DNA of 64,000 nucleotides, from the NCBI GenBank assembly GCA_002049455.2, contig KV918799.1, positions 284,119 through 348,118 of the forward strand, given 5' to 3'. Positions within the stretch are counted from its first letter, which is position 1. Each line of letters opens with the position of its first letter. Below the pieces are notes generated by a model. It had not been told where the DNA came from, made no database searches, and was given only the letters and a program-made list of their open reading frames with translations. Below are positions 43,107 through 53,050 of this stretch, piece after piece. This stretch comes from Porphyra umbilicalis. Its lineage: Eukaryota > Rhodophyta > Bangiophyceae > Bangiales > Bangiaceae. A program made the position numbers and the translations under genes.

Positions 43107-46100
43107 CTAGAGGCGGCTCGAAGACGAGTGGCTGTGCCCCACGGCTGGCGCGGGGCTGACAGCAGCCATCTGGCCGACGTTGATCGTCGCCAGGTCACCG
43201 CTTGCCGACGCAGCAGCTGCATCGTGCACTCCGTCTGCCACCACACCCAGTGCCTCTACCCGCACCGTTGGCGCCGCCACTGACACTGCCGTGGGGGCCG
43301 TCCCCGCTTCCGCGACCGGCGCGTCGGTGACGATGGGTCGGCGCCAGGCCTCCCACGACGTGGCTAAATACCGCGTCCACCCGTAGCCGGCCTCGTAGAT
43401 ACCAGCCTCGATCGCAGCCGCGTGCCGCACAGCCTGGACTGGGTCATCCTGGGGGGGCGCGCGTGACACTGTGTACCCCCGGATGTGGAGGTAGACGCTC
43501 CGACCCTGCATGCTCCGGATGGCAATCTTGGACATGTTGCGCGCCGCGTTGGTGTCTCGCCCGACGTACGTCGCCGGGCACGCAACTTTGATGCGCAGTT
43601 TGACTCCCCACAGCGCCAGCGGGTCGGTCCCAAACGCCCACTTTCCGTGAGCCGCAATCGCCTGCAACACATTTGTCCTCTCCGCTTCTTCGTGTTCCTT
43701 GGCGCGCTGGGCAGCCGCACCGTCGTGTGGACCCGACCGGCTGCCGGTCGTCACACCGCGTCGCGCGCGCCTGCCGTCGTGGAGGGGGGAGGCGCGCTTG
43801 GCCGCCGACGCCGACGCGCGATGCGAGTAACTGGTTGCCGCCTTGAGGGGCGTCAGGTCGAGCGGCGAGTCGGGCGACACGTACGTGTTGCACAAGCCGT
43901 GGCCGCACTTGGCGCACGTCTGACTCGTATTGTGCTCGTCAACGTACACGACGTGCACGTGTTTGGCCATGCGCCGCATGAGGTCGACGCTGCCGGCGCG
44001 GAGCCTGCACCGGCAAATGGCAACCACCGCCTTGGTGCCGTCCACAGTGCGCCTCAGGAGCCCACCCTTAATGTGGTGGGTCAACATGGCCGCGTACAGG
44101 TTGCGCTGGATGAGCGCGTGCAGGCGCGCCTTTCGCCGTCCGTACGACACGGCCGCCACGTACGCGAACTGGTAGGCGTCGGTGTAGGTGCGCGCGATGC
44201 GCGCAGTGGCCGCCACCACCCATGCGCTCTACGAAGCGACTTTGAGGGAGCACCCGGCCGTCAGGGACTCGCGCGACACGTCGGGGCTGGTCGCCGCCCA
44301 CGCCGTCGCCGCTGCCGTTTCCGCGCGCTGGGTCATACCAGCCCCCGTCGCCTCGCGGTACGCCTCTTTGGAGACTACCAGCGTCGCCCCCGCCGGCGGG
44401 GCGCGCGCGCGCGGTCTCGTGGTCGTGACCGAGCGCTGGTGGGCAGTACACAGCACCCGCAGACTGTCTGCCGACGGCAGTGGCGTGCCGGGCGCACCAG
44501 GCTGTGGGGGCTCTATCAGCGCAGCGGCGGCGGCCGCAGCCGCCGCGCTCTTTGCGTTGCGTGCGGCCGCCGCCGCCTGCTTCGCGGTGCGCGCCGCGCT
44601 GTGCCACACGCGCGCCGCGTGTTCCTGGTCCCCGACCGGCAGGGCATGCCACGCCGCCTCTGCGTTGGCCGCCGCCTCGGCCTTGGCGCCGGCGTCGACG
44701 GCCGCGTCAGTCGACGCTTTGAACAGGGCCGCCTCGCCCATCCACACACACACGTGGTTGGGGAGGCGCCACGGTTGGACGCCGCCGTCGTGGCCCGCGG
44801 CGTGTGCGAGCGCGCGCAGGCGCGTCAGCAGCGGCCGCCGGCCGTCGGGGCCGCTCGTTCCCTGCTTGCGGGCGACCTCTTGCCGCTGGACGGGCGTCAG
44901 CCACGCGTCGCCGTATGCCGGCTGCGTGTACCTCAGCCGCTTGGGTCGGTTTGGGGAGGGGGGGGGGTCCAGCGTAGCAGCCGGCTGCGTCCGTGAGTGC
45001 TCCAAAGGCGACGGCAAAAGACGACTGCACCGCCGGTGTGGCCGCCGGCGGGCCCACCAAAGCTCCACAACTCTGCTTTGGGGGAGATCCCTCCGCCCCG
45101 GTCGACACGCCCAGCGCGCCACGGCCGCGCTTTTTGGTCGTCCGGCACACCGCGTCACCGCCGCCGACGGGTGCGTCCGACGCGGTGGCCACGGCCGCGC
45201 GCGCAGCCTCGGCTACCGTTGCACGGGGCGCGTCGACGGTCGGCAGGAACCGACCGTCTCGCCGCACGTGGCACTCTGCAGCGGCGGTCGCGGCCATGGC
45301 CGCCCGCGCGAGCGCGTCGGCCGCAACCAGCAGCGCCCGATACGCCCGGTACACGTGCAGGTGCGGTGCTGGTGGGAGCGCAAACGGAACCGCCCCGGGG
45401 CAGTAGGCAGCGACGATGGCCGCGACGCTCGGGTCCCACCCGACAAAGACGAGCGCCTTGACAACGTCAGGCGCGAACGCCATGCGGTCGAGCTGCGTCC
45501 GCACGCTCGCCGTCTCTGTCGGACCCCCCGCCCCACGACCGCCACTGGCCGCCCTGCGGCGCGCCCGCGGAGCGGCCGCCGTCGACGCGGCAGTGGCGGG
45601 GTGTCGTATCGAAAAGTGTACGCCGACGCCATCCGACACGATGGAGTGGCCAACGACCGTCGAGGCGCGGATGATGCCCGCGCGGCGGAGCAGCGTCTGC
45701 ACGACCAAACCAGCGGCCTTCTTTGGTGGGGTTGACCCCCCGTGAGCCGCCAGGCGCTTGCGGAGCAGCGCGCCGCCGACGCGCGCGTACGCGGTGCACG
45801 TGGCGGCTCGGCCTGGTGAAGTGTCGGCCGCCTCGATGCCGGCGCCGACACACAGGGCCTGGGCATAGTGCAACAGCGGGTAGACGTGCAGGGGCCGCTG
45901 TCGCAGAGCCAATTTGTCTATGTGCAGCAGCGAGCGCCGCCGACCGCCGCCATCCATGTACACTAGCACGGTGTCGTAGGCCATCGCAGCGGCCGCCGCC
46001 CTGGTTTTCCCGTCCGCTGCAGGCGTGCCCGCCGGCCATTCTACCACTGGCGGGCGGCTGCCGTCGGCAGTGTGCAGGCCGGCAACGAGGGTGTCGACCA

Positions 46101-47868
46101 GTGCCGCGCGGGGGTGTCCGTCGGACCCGCCCGGGGTCTGCGGGTACACGTCGAGGACGATGCACTTTGTAATGGCCTTGACCGGCCACGTGACGTGCGT
46201 CACATAGTGGTATACAAACGATGTTGCCCCGGTTGCCCAGCCGCCCGTGTCGGCCGGACTCGGTAGCAACGTGCTGCAAGGCAGATGCTCTGGCTCGGTT
46301 ACGTCCGCCGCCACTGCCGCCGACGCGGCAACAAAGGTGGTGTAATCGTCGGCACCGGTTGCTGCCCTGACGTCTCCACGTTGCTTGACGTGCGCGCCCC
46401 GCCCCGAGCAAGACGCACACGCCCGCCGGGGGGCGCCACCAAACGCGCGGACACCGCGACACGAGACGGTCGAGGCGACCTGCTTCCAGGCGAGCCCGTG
46501 GCTGCCCGTCAGCGATGCCGGCAAGGCCGCCATAAACTCGTCGAGCGTGCGTCGGCCGCCACCACCACCCGCACTCAGCCCGCCGCCGTCGACGCGCTCG
46601 AAAAGGTACCGCATCGTGCCGTCCATGACAACGGGGACGAGGCGCAGATGCTGTGTCTGCGCCGTCGCCAACTTTGTCAGCGCAGCCGCGCCCGCCGCCG
46701 CCGCATTGGAAAGCGCCTCGGTAGACGCCTCTTTCTCGCGATGAGCAGAGGTGGTCGGCGAACGTCCCGCCGGCGGCGGGCAGTCTGCGGGCGGCCCAGG
46801 TAGCCGCCACCGCCAGACACCAAAGAAGCGGTCGATCGACACGGCCACCGTCGTCGTCACGTCCCCCGCCATGCGGTACTGGTCGGCGCACGCCAAGTTG
46901 CGGCCACGGTCCTCATTGTGGCCCGACCAGCCGAGGGCGACGGCACGCAGCGGGCATGCAGCGCTCGCACGCGTGTGGCCCCGCACGTGGCAGGCGCCGC
47001 ACTTTATCCGGCCGCTGCCGGCCCTGGCGCCCTTGGCCGCCACGTCGGCGACCACGCGCGCCTCGTGAGCCGCCTTGGCGGATGCGTCGGCTGGACACGT
47101 TTTCACATTGTGCCCCGTTGTCCCGCAGCCGCCACATCGGCGCAGGCGGCCACGTGTGCCCCCGCCGACGCTCGTCGGCGCGCCCCCTACGCCGGCTCCC
47201 GCGTCGTCGGCCGGGTGGTCCCCCGCGTCGGGGTTTGCCATAGGGATCAAGAGCTCGGCCGCGGACAAGACGCTGCTTGCGGCGTGACGGGCGCGCGCGC
47301 ACAGGCGCCGACAGGCGACCACCGCGGCATTGTCGGTGGCTTTCGCAGCACGGGCGGAAGCGTCTGCGGCGCCGCCGTCCCCAGTGACGGCAGCACGTGG
47401 CCGGCGCGGTGGCACCGTCACCGCGTCGACGGCTCTCAGCACTGCGGTCGAGGCCGACGCGGCGTCTCCCAGCGCTGCCGACGCGTACGACGTGGTGCCC
47501 CGCGCGTCCAAGGGGTTTGCTGCGAGCAGCTTGGCCAGCAGGGTGCTGACGTCTCGCAAGGGGGCCACCGGCCCCGCATTTCCGGCCGCCTCGCACGCGG
47601 CGGTGGCGGCGGCGACTTCGAACGTCGCGGACCGCACGGTAGACCCGGCACTTTGTCGCGCGGCGTCCACGTGGCCGCCAGCCTTGATGGCCGCGTCACC
47701 GCCGGTCGCACCCAGACGCGTGACGGCGTCGTCACGGTCGAGGTCCTTGTCTACGGGTCCGTCGACGAGTCCATCCCCGCCCCCGCCGTCCCCACCGCCG
47801 CTCCCACCAATTGTCTGTGAGGCGGGGTCGGTAACTGCTGCTGACGGGAAAGGCACCCCGCCGGGCAC
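43107..47868 (-). pseudogene. Fanzor (eukaryotic TnpB-like) nuclease with N-terminal zinc knuckles
   Basis: Fanzors are eukaryotic relatives of TnpB, RNA-guided DNA nucleases carried by transposons. Read from ATG 47868, the frame has a 230-residue Ala-rich lead, then two CCHC zinc knuckles at about 46953-47136 (CGGCGTTGHNVKTC and CGACHVRGHTRASAAC). A long region follows, then GHSIVSDGVGVHFSI and RuvC-I VGWDPSVAAIVAAY (Asp codon 45433-45435). At a run of 10 G (44958-44967) the coding frame shifts by one and continues as RLRYTQPAYGDAW and VVSKEAYREATGAGMTQRAE. An in-frame TAG at 44229-44231 precedes ARIARTYTDAYQFAYV. The RuvC-II/zinc-ribbon region reads VVYVDEHNTSQTCAKCGHG (about 43891-43948) and RuvC-III is GRDTNAARNM (43537-43562), with TAG at 43107. 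The second CxxC pair is reduced to CPAT. About 1,580 codons is large for the family. The frameshift may be an assembly error; the TAG makes an intact product doubtful. Confidence 0.8.
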
Positions 47869-50690
47869 ACGGGGGCCGCTCGGGACACTCGCGGACGGTG
47901 CGGGGTGCGCGGGGACGCCCCTCGTTCATGTGGGGTAATGCCGGGGGCGCCCCCCCCCACCAGAGGAAGCAGACCCCCGTGGTCGCCGCCAATCGCACAG
48001 GTGCGAGTGTCGTCGCCGGGACCGCCCGCGGCACCGGTTCTGGTGGTCGCGGCTGCGGCCCGTGCGCCGCCGCCGCCAGCGGTGCCCCCACCTACGAGCC
48101 CGTTGCCGCCTGTCACACCCGCCCGTGAGCCGCTGCCGCTGCCGGTACCGGGCGACGCTCGGGGGTGCGCCCACCCGCATGGCGTCGTTCAGGCGAGCAC
48201 GGGCATGCCCCCTGAAACCCGCCGCGTCAGAGACGCGGGGAGTGGGGCCCTGCCGAACAAACCCCCACACACCAGGGTGTGTCGCCTGCCCATGACGCAT
48301 ACGCGGCGCTGCAGCGCCATGCCGGCCGGGAGCACTGTCACCCACGTCGGCCATACCCCAATGTACCGCGCACCGTACAGGTGGGGAGCACCACGGCGGG
48401 TGACACCGTCTGCCGGCCAGGTAGGGGGGCAGGCGGGGACGTGCGGGTGCAGCCGCGCTCAACAAGAGTGCGGCGCGCACCAGACACCCCGCGCCGCAGA
48501 CCCGAGCGGCGGCGGGGGGCGTCAGCCCAGTTTGCGCTGTTGCGTCTACAGGTGCCGCCCATCGGTCCCGGTCGGTGGCGCTTTTATAAGCACGCGTACG
48601 GATGCCGGCGGGGCGAGCGACATTGTAGACGCTGCCACACGACACGGTACGGACCGCCACGGTGCGAGCGACGGCGGCGCGGCGCCCATTACGATGCTGC
48701 GCGGCGGTGTACCGCCTGCTGTGCAGGCGCAAGATCGACGCGGTGCGCACGGACGTGGTCCTTGCGCGACACTGGGGGCGGCTGCAGGCTCCACACAGCA
48801 GGCCTATGCGGGGCGCCCGATGCGGCGCGTCGCCTAAACAGAGGGAAAGGCGGCCGACCGGCGTGCGTGGCAGCGTGCACGCGACAGGGGCGCCACCGAC
48901 GCGTTGGGTGCGGCTACAATCGAGTATAGTGTCACAAATGTGACCGACGTCCCACGGTCTGGGCGCTCGCTAATGGTCGGAAAAATCGTGGAAGGCGCCC
49001 GGTATGTCCGTAAGAGCACGTCTCTCGGTTCGCCCACAGCAAAGATCGTCATATCGCCATATATTTTGGCTACATGTCTACGGGTCTGTTGCAACCCCTC
49101 GGAAAAACTTCACCCTCACAGGCCTCCAAATCACATGGCAGGACAGTGTGGCCGTTCCATCAGCCGGATGCATCGACCGCCGGTGCCGCTTGCTCCTGCC
49201 TGACAGACAGCAGCCACCACGCTCGTTGTTGCAGGGTGGCGCTGCAGCCACCACCTCCCAACGCGATGTTCGGGGACTGGTGCTACACGACACCTGGCAC
49301 AGGGTAGGCGGGCCCGCAAGGGGCCGGTGAGCAGGACACGACATGCTGGTCGGGTGGGGGGGGGGGGTGGTAGGCAGTACGGTCTGGCGCAGTGGGTCTC
49401 TGGGATGCTCGTGCGCGTGTGGTGGGCCTCTAGCACCGTGCGGTAGGATCGACGGCTGCGCCCGTACACGTGTCCATGCTGTGGTGGTACCGTCAATAGA
49501 GACCTTCGGCATGTCAAATTTGGGTCGACGGCGTGGGTCGGGGACACGTTTCATGCCACGTTAAGCCTTGGACCCACATTTCCATCCCATATATAGCTAA
49601 GGAGGCCCTTCGACCCACGTCACGAACCGGTACCGACCGAGGTGACCGCAGCCACGTAGCAGTCCATGAGAAGCTGACATGGCTGTTTTCGCCAATCTCT
49701 GGCATCCGTTGGCCTTCGATGCCCGGTCTTACGGGTTGCGAAAGGCAGTCGCCCGATCGCTCTTCTCGCACACGTCCTGCGCCCTTCCCCCGCCGCGTCT
49801 CCTCGGTGCCATCGATACCCGCTCCCCCACCACCCACCCACCCACTCACCGACGATCCTTTCTGTTCCATTTTTACCGCGCTGCTTCGATCATGACCGTT
49901 AACTCCTCATCATGCATTGGCACCGATCTCCTCGCTGACCCCAACTCCCACTCCAATTCGACAACGCCCCCGACCGTCACCGTGTCTATAGCACTACGGG
50001 GCCCCGTGCGGACGGGGACCACCGCGGGGGCGCCGGAGGCGCCGGGGGACGAGGCGACCGGCGGGGGGCGACGACACCGGCGGCGGTGGTTGTCAGCGGG
50101 ATAGCGACGCGGGAGCGGGGACGACGGGCCCGCCCCACTGCTCGGGCCGAGCCACCGGGGGAGCGTACCCGACCCGCCGCATCGCAACCCGCGGGCCCCA
50201 CGGGGGGCCGGGTTGGCGCGCCCGAGAGGGCGCGCCAGGCGACGGCTGACCGGGCGCCACGCGGCGGGTGCAGCGCGTTGCGCGTGGGATTGTTACTCCC
50301 CCTCGTCTGTCATGATCGCTTCGGGGGACTTGACATGCATGGAGGGAATTATCTGCATTGGTTGGTGACGGCCCGGGTCAATTCCCAATTGGGGAAATCG
50401 GACCCGGGCGACGGTTTCCGCCCTTTTTAGGACGAAGGGCGACGACGGTGGGAGGCACCGTCGTCGCCGGCAAGTAAACCGTGTCTCGATGTCTTGGCGT
50501 TTCGATCAGCCCGACTTCCCGGACCTCGAGTCCCATAGCGGGTGTCGCGCGAGCGGCTAAGACGGCCGTTACTTTCCTCCTTCTGAGGTAACCCCCTAGA
50601 TTGTGGTGCTACAGTGTCCGCACCAACCGCCGACAAGCTCAACTCGACTGCCGGCACGTGTGCTGCGCGCCCGGCGTCGCCCAATGCACC
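47869..50690. other. Region without a recognised gene
   Basis: 47869-48900 is as GC-rich as the Fanzor gene and probably its upstream part; long frames on both strands show no family signal. 48900-49150 is AT-richer and may be the right edge of the Fanzor element. A run of 12 G occurs near 49358. From 49880 to 50300 there are Gly/Arg-rich compositional frames only. Confidence 0.4.
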
Positions 50691-50800
50691 GGCCCACTCG
50701 CGATCGCAGGTGTACACACAGGGCGCCGGCACCGGCGCGTTGGCAGTGCACCCGCGATCGCAGGCGTGCGCACAGGGCGCCGTCACCGGCGCCGTCGGGA
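50691..50800. repeat. 54-bp direct repeat, two copies
   Basis: CGCGATCGCAGG(T/C)GT followed by CACAGGGCGCCG and CACCGGCGC occurs at 50699 and again at 50753. A degenerate partial copy may precede it. Confidence 0.8.
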
Positions 50801-51364
50801 GTCTCTACCCCGTCACACTGTAAGTGAATCCGCAAGGAGTGTGGCAGACTGCCGACCCACATTTGATACGTGCCGAATCTCCGAAAGGTGGATGTGGCTT
50901 CCTCAAAAAACCAGTCGAGCGACCCACAAATTACCCACATCCGATACCCGCGTCGCAGTTGCCGATGGTCTCCATTCCCCGTTGATCAGACACCCCTGCG
51001 GGGCAAAATGGTCGAGCAGCGTTGCTGCCACACCCGTTTGAGACGGCTACATTTTCCCAGGTCGTCGCCGCACGCAGCCTGCGTGGTACAACAAATGGAG
51101 GTTGGGGTGTGCAGCAGTCGCCAGACCGCCTGGCATGGAGCGAGAAAGTGCCTCGATCTCCTGTCTGTGGGCGATCGTCGGTCGCCTCGCTTCAGTGGTA
51201 TGTGTCTGTGTGCGACGAGGCGCAGGGCGGGTACTGGCTGCTGTGGGACACCGAAATATGGGGGTGGGGGGTGCACTGCACAAAGCGTGCGCCCACCCGC
51301 CAGGGCCCAAACAGCGCCGTCGCCCAAGGCAGACGGGGTGTCCGCCTCGTGATGCCCCCGGGGG
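50801..51364. other. Region without a recognised gene
   Basis: Mixed composition, no coding or structural signal recognised. Confidence 0.35.
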
Positions 51365-51612
51365 CCGCGCGCACCGCGGTCGCGGGCCCAACCGGCGCCC
51401 ACGCGCGCCTATGTATCCTAAGGGAAGCGTCGCGGGCCGCAGCTGCGTCGCGCGGGTGTCGGGCAGACGCGTTGTCGGGTGGCTGCACGGCGCCGCGCGT
51501 CCCGCGGGCGCGGGCCCGGCCGGTGCCCGCGCGCGCCTATAAAAAGGGTGCGTCGCGGGCCGCAGCTGCGTCGCGCGGGTGTCGGGCAGACGCGTCGTCG
51601 GGTGGCCGCACC
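51365..51612. repeat. 123-bp tandem duplication carrying a TATA-like box
   Basis: The 61-bp core GCGTCGCGGGCCGCAGCTGC (and onward) at 51427-51488 recurs at 51550-51610, a period of 123 bp. Each core is preceded by GCGGGCCC...GCGCGCCTAT. In the second copy this reads CCTATAAAAAGG, giving TATAAAAA at 51538-51545; in the first the equivalent is CCTATGTATCCT. This could be a duplicated core promoter reading rightwards, but no convincing gene follows. Confidence 0.75.
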
Positions 51613-52387
51613 TGCGGCGCAGCAGCTCCTGGCCCCGTGTCTGAGCGTCCCTGTCCCTGCGCACGTGGTGCGGCGGTTGGTCGCGGGGCGAGCGGCTCGT
51701 GGGTTTGTTTTCTTTCTGAAGCAACGTTGTTGTCGGATTTCGTTTTTCAGATTCTGCGTGGCACCCTTCTCACCTGCTCGCAGGTGTCTGTGATGGTCGT
51801 ACGTCACAACGACGACATTGGTGATTGACATGACCGCTTGCAACCTTCTCCTGCACCCTCGTTCGAGGGTATCTCCCAGTCATATACCAACCTGATATAT
51901 AACTGGAGCGTATCAAACCGGATAATGACTGTCCACTGCACATCTCATCGAAATATGTTCGTATTGTGGCCTTTGGAAACCGGTCACAGGCTATGAAATA
52001 GTCTCTGTGGTCGAGATTTTGATAACTCAAGAAAGGGTTGGGTCTGTGTACGGTATCGCGGCGTGGCGCACCGTGACCAGCGGCGTACGGGTACGACTGG
52101 CATTGACACGACTTCGCGTCTGCTGCTGGTCTCTCTACGCCACCCAACGAGGACTGTGTCACACCTGTACGGCGCACCGCGGTACCCCTTTGCAACAGGC
52201 CAAACCAGTCTCTCCGATGCGGGAGTGTGTTTCCAGACCAAACAGGCATGTCGATTGGAAATATTTTCGCATCACGTGAGTCCATTGGTCCCCGTTCGCT
52301 GCATGATTATTGCAACTGCCGCCCTTTGTCGGTCAGCATGCAATGAGCATTGTTTCTCCAGCCAACTGCCCCGCACTCTGACGTGGT
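51613..52387. other. Region without a recognised gene
   Basis: AT-richer from about 51820 to 52060. No family signal; possible small element not resolved. Confidence 0.35.
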
Positions 52388-53050
52388 TCAAGGGTAAGCA
52401 CACGTTGACATGGAATGCTTTAATGCTACTCTGTCCCACGTGTACCTCAAGGGACTGCTACGCGCAATGGTGGAGCCGGCCGAGTTTTTGTCCGGCGGCC
52501 TAGTGTTTGTCTGCCGCCGCACCGTTTGCGCTGGCGGCCTCGTGCGTGCGCGTCGTGTCCTTCGCGCCGCCCGCGTCGGCTGCCGCTGCCGTCGCTTCCC
52601 CGCCGACGTCGTCAGCGGGCGGCGCCTGGTCTGTGGCCACCCTTGCAGCCGGTTGTTGGAGAGGTCGAGGACAGCCAGTCGCTTCATGGGCGCTGTCGGC
52701 ATGGTCGCGACCGTCAGCCCACAGTGGCTCAGCCGCGCGTGCTCGAGTGTGGGCGCGAGCGCAGCCAGCACGGCAGTGGGGAAGTCGTCCAATGGGTTGT
52801 GGGAGACGTCCAAGACACGCACACGCCACCGCGCTTCCATTACCAGCCAGCCGACTTCTCGGATGCCATTGTGGTGCGCAAAGACGCCCCACACGGGCGC
52901 GCCCGTCGACTCCAACACCTGCTTTATGGCCTCCACCATCACGGCCCGCACGTCAGACGCCTCCTTAATCCCCATGTGGGAGATGATCCACATGCCCTTG
53001 TGCTCGCGAATCCTTCGGACCACCGAGCCGGCGGCATCGTCGATATCCAT
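52388..53050 (-). CDS. Leucine-rich-repeat protein fragment
   Basis: From ATG 53050 (MDIDDAAGSVVRR) a frame of about 220 codons. Residues 45-75 look like a regular fold (AVMVEAIKQVLESTGAPVWG). Three leucine-rich repeats follow: RVLDVSHNPLDDFP, HARLSHCGLTVATMP and AVLDLSNNRLQGWP, matching the LxxLxLxxNxL pattern. After the third repeat the sequence turns Arg/Thr/Pro-rich and is probably intronic or frame-shadow, so the true exon may end near 52640. LRRs mediate protein-protein contact; no further function is inferred. It may be one exon of a longer host gene or a pseudogene. Confidence 0.55.
   Translation of the reverse strand: MDIDDAAGSVVRRIREHKGMWIISHMGIKEASDVRAVMVEAIKQVLESTGAPVWGVFAHHNGIREVGWLVMEARWRVRVLDVSHNPLDDFPTAVLAALAPTLEHARLSHCGLTVATMPTAPMKRLAVLDLSNNRLQGWPQTRRRPLTTSAGKRRQRQPTRAARRTRRARTRPPAQTVRRQTNTRPPDKNSAGSTIARSSPLRYTWDRVALKHSMSTCAYP

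Noticed and set aside
44229-44231. Interpreting the Fanzor TAG as programmed readthrough
   Set aside because: Similar isolated stops of all three types occur in other transposon frames here, so decay is the simpler explanation.
43485-47938. + strand ORFs of 300-515 codons across the Fanzor locus
   Set aside because: Antisense shadows of the nuclease gene, which has ordered family motifs on the minus strand.
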